A stretch of 64,000 nucleotides of DNA from an uncultured Bacteroidales bacterium (GCA_905233275.1 CAJODR010000001.1:21329-85328), one strand, 5' to 3'. Shown: positions 45,999 through 55,589, counted from the stretch's first letter. Notes: a model not told the origin generated them from the sequence alone. A program made the numbers and translations.

Positions 45999-46038
45999 TC
46001 CGGACCCCTCCCGCGAGGGGCCCGGATTTTTTATTTTT
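45999..46038 (+). terminator. Terminator between the two receptor transcription units
   Basis: TCCGG-a-CCCCTC / GAGGGG-c-CCGGA stem with one mismatch and a CCGC loop, followed by a long T-rich tract. Confidence 0.9.
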
Positions 46039-46044
46039 CTTTTC

Positions 46045-46075
46045 TTGTAAAAGAAAGGGGAAATAATTATCTTTG
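46045..46075 (+). promoter_or_regulatory. Promoter of the second receptor unit
   Basis: TTG, a 20-base spacer, then TATCTTTG; the ATG follows at 46118. Confidence 0.75.
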
Positions 46076-46117
46076 TAGGACTGGCAGAATTAAACAATAA
46101 CCAAATAAACCAACATT

Positions 46118-49100
46118 ATGAAACTCAGACACCTTCTTGTCGCCGCCGCAGCCGCGGTCTTCACCCTCGCCTCATGCGAAGAGGAAGAAAACCTCGGACC
46201 GGCATCTATCTCGATCGACGGAGTTACCGAGATAGAGCTTCCTGCGACGGAGTCTACCAAGACCGTCACATTCACGTCCACACGCGACTGGATGATCTCT
46301 TCCAAACCCGACTGGGTCCATCCCGACATCACAAAGGGACCCGCTTCCACGAAGCCCCAGACGGTCAACCTCACGTTTGAAGCCAACGGCGAATACAACC
46401 GCGAAGGCGTCGTCGTCTTCACCATCGGTCTCGCCAAGGCCCCGTTCAAGGTTTACCAGGCCGGTGAAAATGGCGAATATATTGTCCCGACGATCACCTG
46501 CGCCGAGTTCATCGAGAAAGCCGATCCCAACACAGAGTATCGTCTCGTCGGTACGGTCGCATCTGCAGTCAATACCTCATACTGCTCATTCGACCTCAAT
46601 GACGGCACCGCCACGGTCTCTGTATGGACCGTCAACAACAAGGACGAATGGAAAGACGTCGTCAAGAAGGGCGGCACAGTCACCGTACGCGGCAAATACA
46701 CCCTCTACGAGAACAACGGCTCCACCAAGCACGAAATGATCGATGCTTACATCGAATCCTTCGAGGAGGCCGTAATCGATGCCGCCGAGCCTGCAGGTGC
46801 CGGTACCGCTGAAGATCCGTACAACGTGGCAGCAGCCGTCCAGGCCGCTCAGGAGCTCACATGGACGTCTACCACCGAGTATCAGAAAGCGGGCCCGTTC
46901 TATATCAAGGGCAAAGTCTCCGCCATCAATGAAAACTTCGATGAAGTCGGCACCAACGGCACCAAGTACGGCAACGCCACATTCGACATGGTCGACGAGG
47001 GACATACCCAGACTTTCACCTGCTACCGCATCCTTCACTTCGGCAACAAGAAGTGGGTTGACGGCCAGCCGGTCCTCAGCGTCGATGACGAGGTCGTCAT
47101 CTGCGCCGAAATCATGAACTACCGCAACGACACTCCCGAGACGGTCCAGAATTCCGCATACCTCTACAGCCTCAACGGCGAAAAGGGCCAGGAGCAGACC
47201 GGCGCCGAACCTTCCGGTACAGGTACACTCGAAGATCCGTACAATGTCGCCGCCGCATGTGAACAGGCAAGCGACCTGACATGGACATCCAACACTGACT
47301 ATCAGAAGGCAGGCCCGTTCTACATCAAGGGTACTGTCTCTTCAATCAGCGATAACTTCGGCGCCAACGAGTTCGGCAACTCCACCTTCGTTATTGTCGA
47401 TAAGGGCTACACTCAGGAATTCACCTGCTATCGTATCCTCTACCTCGGCAACAAGAAATGGGTTAGCGGCCAGACCGCTCTTAAGGCTGAAGACGAAGTT
47501 GTCATCTGCGCCGAAATCATGAATTACCGCAACAACACGCCCGAAACGGTCCAGAATTCCGCATACCTCTACAGCCTCAACGGCAATACCGGTGAGCAGG
47601 GCGGCGATGAGACCATGGCCGATCCTACCGGTGACGGTTCGCTTGAAAACCCGTTCAATGTCGCCGGCGCCATCAACGCTGTCGCCGATCTCACATGGAC
47701 ATCCAACTCTGACTATGAAAAGGTCGGCCCGTTCTACGTCAAGGGCAAAATCAGTGAAGTCACCGACAACTTCGACAAGAAGAACGCCAGCACCGGCGAA
47801 TATTACGGCAACGCTACATTCATCATGGTGGACGAAGGCTACACAGCTACATTCACCGCATTCCGCATCCTCTATCTCGGCAACGAGAAGTGGGTAGAGG
47901 GACAGGATCTCGTAGCAGCCAATGATGAAGTCATCATTTGCGGCGAACTGATGAATTACAAGGGCAATGCCCCCGAAACGGTTTCCGGCAAGGCATATCT
48001 CTACAGCCTCAACGGCAATACCGGCGGTCAGCAGGGCGGCGATGAGACGATGGCCGATCCTATCGGAGACGGCTCGCTTGACAACCCGTTCAACGTAGCA
48101 GGCGCCATCAACGCTGTCGCCAACCTCGGCTGGACAGACAACCAGACATACGACAAGGTCGGTCCGTTCTATGTCAAGGGCAAAGTCGGCACCATCACCG
48201 ACAACTTCGACAAGAAGAACAATAGCGGCCAGTATTACGGCAACGCCACCTTCACCATGGTGGACGAAGGCTACACCGCCACATTCACCGCATACCGTAT
48301 CCTCTATCTCGGCAACAAGAAATGGGAAGAGGGGCAGGATATCCTGGCGGCCGACGACGAAGTTATCGTTTGCGGCGAACTGATGAATTACAAGGGCAAG
48401 GATCCCAATGTTCCCGAAACAGTCCAAGGCAGCGCATACCTCTACAGCCTCAACGGCTCGACCACCGTCGAGACCAAGCTCGTGATCTCCAGCTTCAAGA
48501 TTACTGCTACCGGTTTCTCCGCCGCATGGAACAATATTGAAAATGCGTCTTACACATACACTATCAGTGATGTGACCGGCTCTCCGGCAGCCATGGGTAC
48601 TACGAATGAAACCACCGTGGCCCAGGAGATAGGCAGTATGGACCTCCAGTGGGCTATCCAGGCTTGGGAGCCCGGCGCCACCTACACCCTTGAAGTCGCC
48701 GCCAATGTTCCCGGCGCCACCCAGGGCTACACGGCTACGGCAACCGCCAAGGCTCCGAGCCCTACCGGCGAGGCGATTGAGATCAAACTCGACTTCAGGC
48801 AAAAAGCTCCCTCCGGTCTGCCCACCGGTTCCTCCAACAAGGCTACGGATGTTAACAAATACACATGGGAGGGTTACGAGTTTACTCTCAGTGGATCCAG
48901 CGATGGTGGTTATTACTGGAATACTGACGGCTATGTCCTCATCGGCAAGCAGAATGCATACATACTCCTCCCTGCCATTGATGGCAAGAAGCTGACAAGC
49001 ATTGCATTCGAAACAGGTAAGAACGCCTCCACTGCTGTTATAGTTGATGTTCACTCCGCAGACGGCAACGGTGACCTTAACGTGAATACCACAGCCCTCA

Positions 49101-49219
49101 ACAAGGATACGGCTTATACCTGGGAGCTCACCGAAACTGAGGCCGGTGTACAGTACCGCATCCAGGTTGAGACCAAACACAACGCCCAGTTCAAGTATCT
49201 GAATCTCAAGTACGAATAG
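46118..49219 (+). CDS. Surface lipoprotein with BACON domain and tandem OB-fold-like repeats
   Basis: A 1033-residue lipoprotein (AAAVFTLASC). A BACON-like domain (about 25-115) and one divergent OB-like module precede four near-identical modules of 121-129 residues, starting at about residues 229, 369, 507 and 652. Each has (E/D)(D/N)P(Y/F)NVA, PFY(I/V)KG, GN(A/S)TF, YRILYLGNKKW and AYLYSLNG. A fibronectin-like domain and a final beta-sandwich (about 890-1033) follow. The modules resemble DUF5689/DUF6359-type OB-fold domains used in surface binding. It is the first gene of the nuclease-containing unit, and its stop shares one base with the next start. Confidence 0.85.
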   Translation: MKLRHLLVAAAAAVFTLASCEEEENLGPASISIDGVTEIELPATESTKTVTFTSTRDWMISSKPDWVHPDITKGPASTKPQTVNLTFEANGEYNREGVVVFTIGLAKAPFKVYQAGENGEYIVPTITCAEFIEKADPNTEYRLVGTVASAVNTSYCSFDLNDGTATVSVWTVNNKDEWKDVVKKGGTVTVRGKYTLYENNGSTKHEMIDAYIESFEEAVIDAAEPAGAGTAEDPYNVAAAVQAAQELTWTSTTEYQKAGPFYIKGKVSAINENFDEVGTNGTKYGNATFDMVDEGHTQTFTCYRILHFGNKKWVDGQPVLSVDDEVVICAEIMNYRNDTPETVQNSAYLYSLNGEKGQEQTGAEPSGTGTLEDPYNVAAACEQASDLTWTSNTDYQKAGPFYIKGTVSSISDNFGANEFGNSTFVIVDKGYTQEFTCYRILYLGNKKWVSGQTALKAEDEVVICAEIMNYRNNTPETVQNSAYLYSLNGNTGEQGGDETMADPTGDGSLENPFNVAGAINAVADLTWTSNSDYEKVGPFYVKGKISEVTDNFDKKNASTGEYYGNATFIMVDEGYTATFTAFRILYLGNEKWVEGQDLVAANDEVIICGELMNYKGNAPETVSGKAYLYSLNGNTGGQQGGDETMADPIGDGSLDNPFNVAGAINAVANLGWTDNQTYDKVGPFYVKGKVGTITDNFDKKNNSGQYYGNATFTMVDEGYTATFTAYRILYLGNKKWEEGQDILAADDEVIVCGELMNYKGKDPNVPETVQGSAYLYSLNGSTTVETKLVISSFKITATGFSAAWNNIENASYTYTISDVTGSPAAMGTTNETTVAQEIGSMDLQWAIQAWEPGATYTLEVAANVPGATQGYTATATAKAPSPTGEAIEIKLDFRQKAPSGLPTGSSNKATDVNKYTWEGYEFTLSGSSDGGYYWNTDGYVLIGKQNAYILLPAIDGKKLTSIAFETGKNASTAVIVDVHSADGNGDLNVNTTALNKDTAYTWELTETEAGVQYRIQVETKHNAQFKYLNLKYE
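46802..48457 (+). repeat. Four tandem OB-fold-like coding repeats
   Basis: Units at 46802-47179, 47222-47584, 47636-48016 and 48071-48457 with 40-55-base linkers. Units 1-2 and units 3-4 are closest to each other, suggesting two rounds of duplication. Confidence 0.85.
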
Positions 49220-50394
49220 TGAAGCCGAGACTGTCATTAATCCTCGCAGCAGTAGCAGTGCTGGCGGTGCTCTTCTCATGTGAGAAGGAGAGTACCGTCG
49301 ACACCACTGCCACGCTGACGGCCAACAAGTCGTCGGTCGGTCCCGACGGCGGCAGCGTCTTCATCACCGTTTCCGCCAAAGGCGAATGGAGCATCACCCT
49401 TGAGCCTTCCGATTCCTGGGTGAGCATCAGCCCTTCGTCCGGAAACGGTGAGAGGGGAGATGTCCGCCTCCGCTTCGAGGCCAACTCCGGAGCCGTCAGG
49501 CGCAGCGTCAAGCTGGTGCTCTACAGCGGCAAAATGGCCGTCAATTCCCTGACTCTCACCCAGTACGGCACAGATGACGCGCCTTCCACCGGCAAGTACG
49601 GCTATGATGTCGCACCTATGGACTGGCTGGAGCTTCCCGCTACGGTAGCCGGTGACGGCCGCGAGCTGCTTGTCCACGACAAGAGTGGCGGCCTATACGT
49701 CAGCAAGTCCTCCAGCGGCATCCGCAACTGGTCATGCTACTGGGACTATGACGACCATCTCTCCCTCTGGGTGGCCTATCCCCTCAACCGCAACCTCATC
49801 GGAAGCGGCTCCAGGACCAATCAGTGGGGCTATGACAAACTCCTCCCGGCATCGATCCAACCGGCCCTCATCAACAATTCATACGGTGGAGGCTGGGCCC
49901 GCGGTCATCAGATACCTTCTGCCGACAGGCTGACGTACGCTGCCAACGTGTCCACATTCGTCCCGACGAACCTTACCCCCCAGGATTACGACTTCAACGG
50001 CGGAATCTGGGCCGGTCTGGAAACCAAGGTACGCAATTATGCAAACCAGGCGGATACGCTTTACGTTGTGACAGGATGCCTGTTCGACGGTTCGAAAACA
50101 GTGACCGGCAAAGACTCCGGATTCTATGTCAAGGTGCCCACGCATTACTTCAAGGCTCTTCTGTACAAGGGAACGTCTTCGTATGCGACAAGCGGTTACA
50201 TGGCCGCCGGATTCTTCTTTGAGCACTCCAGCTCAATCAGCGGCGACAACTTCCTGGATGACAAATACCTCATGTCGATTGACAAGCTTGAGGAAAAGAC
50301 AGGCATAGACTTCTTCCCCAATCTTGCGGCAAAGATCGGTGATACGGCTGCCGCCAAGATTGAGGCAGAGACTCCTTCAAAATGGTGGAAATAA
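49219..50394 (+). CDS. BACON-domain lipoprotein with NUC-type endonuclease domain
   Basis: A 391-residue lipoprotein with a GTG start overlapping the previous stop (TAGTG); signal SLILAAVAVLAVLFSC. A BACON domain covers about 30-120 (AKGEWSITLEPSDSWVSI). The NUC domain follows, with the catalytic motif WARGHQIPSADR (RGH, histidine conserved), FVPTNLTPQDYDFNGGIWAGLE (metal-binding Asn and Glu expected here) and YVVTGCLF. It should degrade DNA/RNA at the cell surface. Same architecture as the gene at 22302 but in an operon with receptors. Confidence 0.88.
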   Translation: MKPRLSLILAAVAVLAVLFSCEKESTVDTTATLTANKSSVGPDGGSVFITVSAKGEWSITLEPSDSWVSISPSSGNGERGDVRLRFEANSGAVRRSVKLVLYSGKMAVNSLTLTQYGTDDAPSTGKYGYDVAPMDWLELPATVAGDGRELLVHDKSGGLYVSKSSSGIRNWSCYWDYDDHLSLWVAYPLNRNLIGSGSRTNQWGYDKLLPASIQPALINNSYGGGWARGHQIPSADRLTYAANVSTFVPTNLTPQDYDFNGGIWAGLETKVRNYANQADTLYVVTGCLFDGSKTVTGKDSGFYVKVPTHYFKALLYKGTSSYATSGYMAAGFFFEHSSSISGDNFLDDKYLMSIDKLEEKTGIDFFPNLAAKIGDTAAAKIEAETPSKWWK

Positions 50395-50412
50395 CTTAGA
50401 ATCAACCATATA

Positions 50413-51480
50413 ATGAAAAGAATACTCCTTCCTCTTCTGATGATGCTCATTCTCGTCCCCTCGGCCGGGGCGCAGAAATCGAGATCCCATGTCATCGGGT
50501 TTTACAATCTTGAGAACCTCTTTGACACCTATCATGACGAAGGTAAAAACGATTACGAATACCTCCCTGAAGGCGGTAACCAATGGACCGAGGCCAAGTA
50601 TCAGAAAAAACTGTACAACATGGCCCACGTCATCGCCGCGATGAAGGAGGACAACAAGGTCTGGCATACCATTCTCGGCGTCTCCGAGGTTGAAAACCGC
50701 CACGTTCTCGAAGACCTCGTGGCAGAGCCCGAGATTGCCGAGGCCAATTACCAGATCATTCACTACGACGGTCCCGACCGCCGCGGTGTCGACGTCGCCC
50801 TCCTGTACAAACCCGAGATTGTCACGATCGTGGAGAGCAAATCGCTCCCGTTCACATTCGACAGCGAGAATATCAAATTCTCCATGACCCCCGAGGAGCA
50901 GGTCGAATTCCGCACCCGCGACATCCTCATGGTGCACTGCATAATCGACGGTGAGCATTTCGCCATCTACGTCTGCCACCTTCCTTCCCGCCTCGGCGGC
51001 AAGGGTCAGGACCTCCGTGCACGCGGCGGCGAGATCATCTACCTCCATTCGATGGAAATGATGAAGGAGTATCCCGGCATCAAGTGCATCGTAATGGGCG
51101 ATATGAACGACAATCCGGTGGATGACTCCATGGCTGTCTATCTCCACGGCAAGGGCACCATCGACGAGGTGGGACCGGAGGATTACTTCTCCCCCTTCCT
51201 CCCGATGTTCAACGCCGGGTACAGTTCGCTCTACTATCGCGGTGAGGGCAATATCTACGACTGCATCCTTGTCAACGACAACCTCGTCCACTGCGACAAG
51301 GGCTCTTTCAAGATCCAGCCCATCATCAAGAAGAAATACTACGGCCGCATCTTCTCAAAGCCTTTCATGACCAACCAGTCCGGCGCATACGTCGGTACGC
51401 CTTTCCGTACCTTCTCCGGCGGCCAGTTCACGGGCGGCTACTCCGACCATTATCCTACGTATATAGTTATAAAGAAATAA
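50413..51480 (+). CDS. Secreted endonuclease/exonuclease/phosphatase-family hydrolase
   Basis: A 355-residue protein with a Sec signal (LLPLLMMLILVPSAGAQ). EEP-fold motifs are complete: GFYNLENLFD, LGVSEVENRHVLEDL (metal-binding Glu), RRGVDVALLY, VCHLPSR, VMGDMNDNP and GGYSDHYPTY (terminal His). It cleaves phosphodiester bonds; family members include DNases and phosphatases, so the substrate cannot be fixed. The position between the NUC nuclease and the second receptor (one base from its start) favours nucleic-acid or nucleotide processing. Confidence 0.88.
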   Translation: MKRILLPLLMMLILVPSAGAQKSRSHVIGFYNLENLFDTYHDEGKNDYEYLPEGGNQWTEAKYQKKLYNMAHVIAAMKEDNKVWHTILGVSEVENRHVLEDLVAEPEIAEANYQIIHYDGPDRRGVDVALLYKPEIVTIVESKSLPFTFDSENIKFSMTPEEQVEFRTRDILMVHCIIDGEHFAIYVCHLPSRLGGKGQDLRARGGEIIYLHSMEMMKEYPGIKCIVMGDMNDNPVDDSMAVYLHGKGTIDEVGPEDYFSPFLPMFNAGYSSLYYRGEGNIYDCILVNDNLVHCDKGSFKIQPIIKKKYYGRIFSKPFMTNQSGAYVGTPFRTFSGGQFTGGYSDHYPTYIVIKK

Positions 51481-51481
51481 T

Positions 51482-54370
51482 ATGAAGAAACTAGTACTGA
51501 CCCTTTCCGCAGTGCTCCTCTCGGTGCTCCTGTCCGCCCAGGATCCGACGGGAGGCGTCAAGGGAACCGTCGTCAACCGTGAGGACCGTCAGGGCATCGA
51601 AAATGCCAACCTGACACTCCTCCAGGGCGCAGTCGAGATTGCCAAGGTGACTACCGACACCGCCGGCAACTTCCTCATCCCCGACCTCGCTGACGGCATG
51701 TACACCCTGGTGATCGATGCTCCAGATTTCCTCGAGACCCGGGTGGAAGTGACTGTCAACGACGGCTATGTCAAAAACATGTTCAACCTTTCGGTGACTC
51801 CGTCCCAGAAGCTCTCCGACCTCGGAGACGACTCCTTCGCGCAGTTTGACATGGACGACAGCGGATTCAAAGACAATCCGACCATCCTCTTCGGCTCGCA
51901 GGATGTCTTCAACAGCATCGCCGGCTACAACTTCAGCGCGGTCCGATTCCGCGCACGCGGATATGCTTCCGAGTCACAGGACGTGATGCTGGCTGGCGTA
52001 AAGCTCAATGATGCAGTCACCGGCTACAGTCCGTATTCCCTGTGGAGCGGCCTAAACGAGGCAACCCGTTCCAAGGAATCCGCATTCGGCTCTGAAGTGG
52101 CTGACTTCGGTTTCGGCGGCTACAACGGCATGACCAACATCTACGGTAACGCATCCTCCATGCGCCGACTCCTCCGCGGAAGCGTCATGACCAACAGCTC
52201 GCTCTACCGTCTCCGCCTGATGACCTCCTACGGCACGGGCCTCATGGACAACGGCTGGGCATTCGCGGTCAACTTCTCCGCCCGTCTCGGCGGAAATGAC
52301 TGGATAGACGGTGTCTATTACAAGAGTTTCGCATATTACTTCGCCGTCGACAGGGCCATCGGCAACCATCACAAGATCGGAGCCGCATTCTTCGGTACTC
52401 CGGGCGAGAGAGGTGCCCAGAACGCCTCCACCCAGGAAGTCTACGACCTCATGGGCGACAATATGTACAACTCCAACTGGGGATACCAGAACGGCAAGGT
52501 CCGCAACGCCCGCGTCCGCAAGGTTCACGAGCCGGTGGCGTTCATCAAGTATGATTTCACGCCGAATGACGACTTCTCGGCCTCTGCGACAGTCCTGTAC
52601 CGCTTCGGCAAGAACGGATACACCGCTCTCGACTGGTACGACGCCCAGGATCCCCGTCCGGACTACTACCGCAACCTCCCGAGCTACTTCATGGATGAAA
52701 GGGAGGACATGAACCGCGACAACCCCCTGAAGTGGGGATGGACCAGGGAAGTGTGGACCCATTCCTCCGATTTCCCGGAGCTCACCCACATCAATTGGGA
52801 CCGCCTCTATGCGGTCAATGCCATCCAGGACGGCGGCCGTTCCAAGTACGTTCAGGAAGAGCGCCACGTCGACCAGAGCGACCTCAACTTCGCAGGCTCG
52901 TTCAAATGGCGCCAGTCTGACAAGTTCACTCTTACCGGCGGTGTCAGCGCCCGTATGAACAAGACCGAATACTACAAGGAAGTCGCAGACCTTCTCGGAG
53001 GCCGCTATTTCATGGATATCGACAATTTCGCAGAGCGTGACTTCGCCGCCCAGCCGTACAAGCTCCAGAACGACCTGGACTACTACATGGAGCACGGCAA
53101 GGCCCGCGTTCTCGTCGAAGGAGACAAATACGGCTACGACTATTACGCACAAGTCCGTGACTTCGGCGGCTGGCTCAACGGCAAATTCTCCGCAGGCAAG
53201 TTCAGCGGCAACGTCGGCGTCAAGGCAGGCTACAACTCCTTCTGGAGGGAAGGCCTTCTCCGCAAGGGTCTCTTCCCCGGCGTGGACGAGAACGGACGCA
53301 ACCTCATCGTCGACGGAGTGGAAATCCAGCCCACATACGAGCCCGACGGCTCCGTGGTCACATCCTATGGCAAGTCTAAGGTTTCCAACTTCTTCACGTA
53401 CGCAGCCAAGGGCGGTCTGAGCTTCGTCATCAGCTCCCACCAGAAGATTTCCGGTAACATCGGCTACTTCCAGGACGCTCCCAAATTCAACCAGGCATTC
53501 CTCTCCCCGAGGACACGTAACTCCCTGGTCGAGGGTCTGGAGCCCGTTAAGACATTCTCCTCGGATATCAACTGGCTCTTCTTCGCCACGGGTATCAACA
53601 TCCGCCTCACGGCATTCTACACGGCCATTCTCGACCAGTCCAAGGTGATGAGCGCCTACGACGACCTGCAGAACGCATTCTCCAACTTTGCGATGAACAA
53701 TATCGACGAACGCCACGCCGGTATCGAATTCGGCCTCAAGGTCCCTACCCGCATTGTCCCGAATCTCTCGCTGCAGACAGTCCTCGCACTCGGACGCTAC
53801 GAATACATTTCGACGCCCCGCATGACCCAGACGCTCGACAACAGCGCCGAGACCGTTATGGAGAATGTCCTCGTGCCCTACTGGCGTACGACTTCCCTGC
53901 ATGACGGCACCGTCAAGCAGCACTACGTCCCTTCGACGCCCCAGATTGCTGCCAGCGTCGGCCTCAGCTACAATTACAACTACTGGTTCATCGACGCCGA
54001 CGTCGAATACTTCGGCGAATCCTACCTCGACATGAACCCTCTGTACCGCACCGACTACGCTACCGCAGGACGCGACCTGAACGCCACGGACGAAGAGATC
54101 CTGTACATGACATCACAGGAGAAATTCGATCCCGCGATCCTCGTCAACTTCTCGGTCGGCAAGTCCTGGTACATCCATCGCAAGTATCAGCTTGGCATGA
54201 ACATCAACGCCAAGAACATCCTCAACAACCGTGACGTCAAGACCGGCGGTTACGAGCAGACCCGTATCGTTGACAACACCGTCAACAACGAGCGCTACTA
54301 CCGCTTCGATCCCAAGTACTTCTACATGCCCGGTTTCAATTACATGATCAACGTTTACTTCAGATTCTAG
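51482..54370 (+). CDS. TonB-dependent outer-membrane receptor
   Basis: A 962-residue protein. Sec signal (LVLTLSAVLLSVLLSAQ), carboxypeptidase-regulatory-like domain at about 24-110 (GGVKGTVVNREDRQGIENAN), plug-like region (about 130-230, FRARGYASESQDVMLAGVKLND) and beta barrel ending NVYFRF. Aromatic-rich strands and the terminal phenylalanine fit an outer-membrane protein. It follows the EEP gene by one base and precedes the DUF5689 lipoprotein by four. It has no SusD-type partner, so the two lipoproteins of the operon are the likely surface lids. Confidence 0.88.
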   Translation: MKKLVLTLSAVLLSVLLSAQDPTGGVKGTVVNREDRQGIENANLTLLQGAVEIAKVTTDTAGNFLIPDLADGMYTLVIDAPDFLETRVEVTVNDGYVKNMFNLSVTPSQKLSDLGDDSFAQFDMDDSGFKDNPTILFGSQDVFNSIAGYNFSAVRFRARGYASESQDVMLAGVKLNDAVTGYSPYSLWSGLNEATRSKESAFGSEVADFGFGGYNGMTNIYGNASSMRRLLRGSVMTNSSLYRLRLMTSYGTGLMDNGWAFAVNFSARLGGNDWIDGVYYKSFAYYFAVDRAIGNHHKIGAAFFGTPGERGAQNASTQEVYDLMGDNMYNSNWGYQNGKVRNARVRKVHEPVAFIKYDFTPNDDFSASATVLYRFGKNGYTALDWYDAQDPRPDYYRNLPSYFMDEREDMNRDNPLKWGWTREVWTHSSDFPELTHINWDRLYAVNAIQDGGRSKYVQEERHVDQSDLNFAGSFKWRQSDKFTLTGGVSARMNKTEYYKEVADLLGGRYFMDIDNFAERDFAAQPYKLQNDLDYYMEHGKARVLVEGDKYGYDYYAQVRDFGGWLNGKFSAGKFSGNVGVKAGYNSFWREGLLRKGLFPGVDENGRNLIVDGVEIQPTYEPDGSVVTSYGKSKVSNFFTYAAKGGLSFVISSHQKISGNIGYFQDAPKFNQAFLSPRTRNSLVEGLEPVKTFSSDINWLFFATGINIRLTAFYTAILDQSKVMSAYDDLQNAFSNFAMNNIDERHAGIEFGLKVPTRIVPNLSLQTVLALGRYEYISTPRMTQTLDNSAETVMENVLVPYWRTTSLHDGTVKQHYVPSTPQIAASVGLSYNYNYWFIDADVEYFGESYLDMNPLYRTDYATAGRDLNATDEEILYMTSQEKFDPAILVNFSVGKSWYIHRKYQLGMNINAKNILNNRDVKTGGYEQTRIVDNTVNNERYYRFDPKYFYMPGFNYMINVYFRF

Positions 54371-54374
54371 GACT

Positions 54375-55589
54375 ATGAAAAAGATACTCATTTACTTCGC
54401 TGCCTTTGCAGCACTCGTTTCCTGCACGGATCTGAAAGAAGAGTGGCAGCCCGTCCTCACCTGTGGCGACATTGAGCCCGCTCCCAAGACGCTCTACACC
54501 GAGTCCTCACTTCCCGGCGAGGTCAACTTCATCTCCATCACCGACCTCAAGAAGATGTACAAGAGCGGCGGCCTGGAGATAGAGGATAACGTATGGATCA
54601 AGGGCCAGGTAACCTCCTCTGACAAGAGCGGCAATATCTACCGCGAGCTCTACATCCAGGACGAGACCGGCGGCATCGACGTCAAGGTCGGCAAGTCTTC
54701 GCTTTACAGCGAATATCTGCTCGGCCAGTGGGTCTATGTCAATTGCAAGGGCCTCCAGCTCGGTGCATACAACGGCATGCCCCAGCTCGGCGCCCCGCCG
54801 GACGAGACCTCTACCAACGAGTATGAGACCTCCTACATCGATGTCCAGGTCCTCATTGACCAGCATGTCTTCCCCGGTGCATACGATGAACCTTTGGATC
54901 CTATCGCGATCACACCTGCTGATATCAGGACCTCCATCAACAAAGGCTTCACCGGAGAGCTCTGGGGCAAACTCGTCAAACTCGACGGTCTCACCTACAA
55001 GAATGAGATATTCGCCCTCGTATACCCCAACCCCAATCTCCCCCACAAGAGCGGCAATCCTGAAAACAGGGTATTCTTCTCCGACAAGGGAACATGGGGC
55101 ATCACCACCTGGGCAATGTCAAAGAACAAAATGCTCGAGTACCTCGACACGCCGTATGTCACGCCCAACGGCGCTATGGTCAATCCCGACGGCACTCCCG
55201 TGTGCATCTGGGACGAAGTTGAGGTCGGCAGCGGAAACACCCGTTACGGTGCTATAGCCAGGATTACTCCCGCCAGCGTCCTCAAGGACGGCAAGACTCT
55301 TGACAGCTTCGGCGACGACGCCTATCTCACGTACAAGGAGATCATGCGTAAGTACGCCTCGGCCAACTATGTCTCGCATTATTTCGACTTCGGCGGAATA
55401 GACGTGCAGGTCCGCACCAGCGGCTACGCCAAATTCTCCGATGAGGAGCTCGACGGCCGTCTCCGCGAAGGTACCGGCAGTGCTACAATCGTCGGTATCC
55501 TCACCATCTACAACGATTCGGCTCAGATCACCCTCGTCGACGAGCCATCAATCAGCGTAAAAGTCAAAGATGTAGCGGGAACAAACTAG
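54375..55589 (+). CDS. DUF5689-domain surface lipoprotein
   Basis: A 404-residue lipoprotein (IYFAAFAALVSC). Residues about 45-260 match DUF5689, an OB-fold-like domain (VNFISITDLKKMYKSGGLEIEDNVWIKGQVTS, YRELYIQDETGGIDVKVG, GQWVYVNCKGLQLG). A second OB-like module ends the protein (ATIVGILTIYNDSAQITLVD). DUF5689 lipoproteins usually accompany TonB receptors in Bacteroidota. This is the last gene of the unit; a terminator follows 22 bases later. Confidence 0.88.
   Translation: MKKILIYFAAFAALVSCTDLKEEWQPVLTCGDIEPAPKTLYTESSLPGEVNFISITDLKKMYKSGGLEIEDNVWIKGQVTSSDKSGNIYRELYIQDETGGIDVKVGKSSLYSEYLLGQWVYVNCKGLQLGAYNGMPQLGAPPDETSTNEYETSYIDVQVLIDQHVFPGAYDEPLDPIAITPADIRTSINKGFTGELWGKLVKLDGLTYKNEIFALVYPNPNLPHKSGNPENRVFFSDKGTWGITTWAMSKNKMLEYLDTPYVTPNGAMVNPDGTPVCIWDEVEVGSGNTRYGAIARITPASVLKDGKTLDSFGDDAYLTYKEIMRKYASANYVSHYFDFGGIDVQVRTSGYAKFSDEELDGRLREGTGSATIVGILTIYNDSAQITLVDEPSISVKVKDVAGTN

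Noticed and set aside
47342-49279. 645-aa minus-strand ORF over the OB-repeat lipoprotein
   Set aside because: Antisense shadow of the repeated coding sequence; no promoter, domain or signal peptide is seen.
52052-53923. 623-aa minus-strand ORF over the second TonB receptor
   Set aside because: Antisense shadow with Val/Glu/Gly bias; the receptor on the plus strand has clear domains.
40739-55589. Classical SusCD polysaccharide utilisation locus
   Set aside because: No SusD-like protein, glycosidase or hybrid two-component/ECF regulator is present; the receptors are Oar-like and the enzymes are phosphodiesterases.
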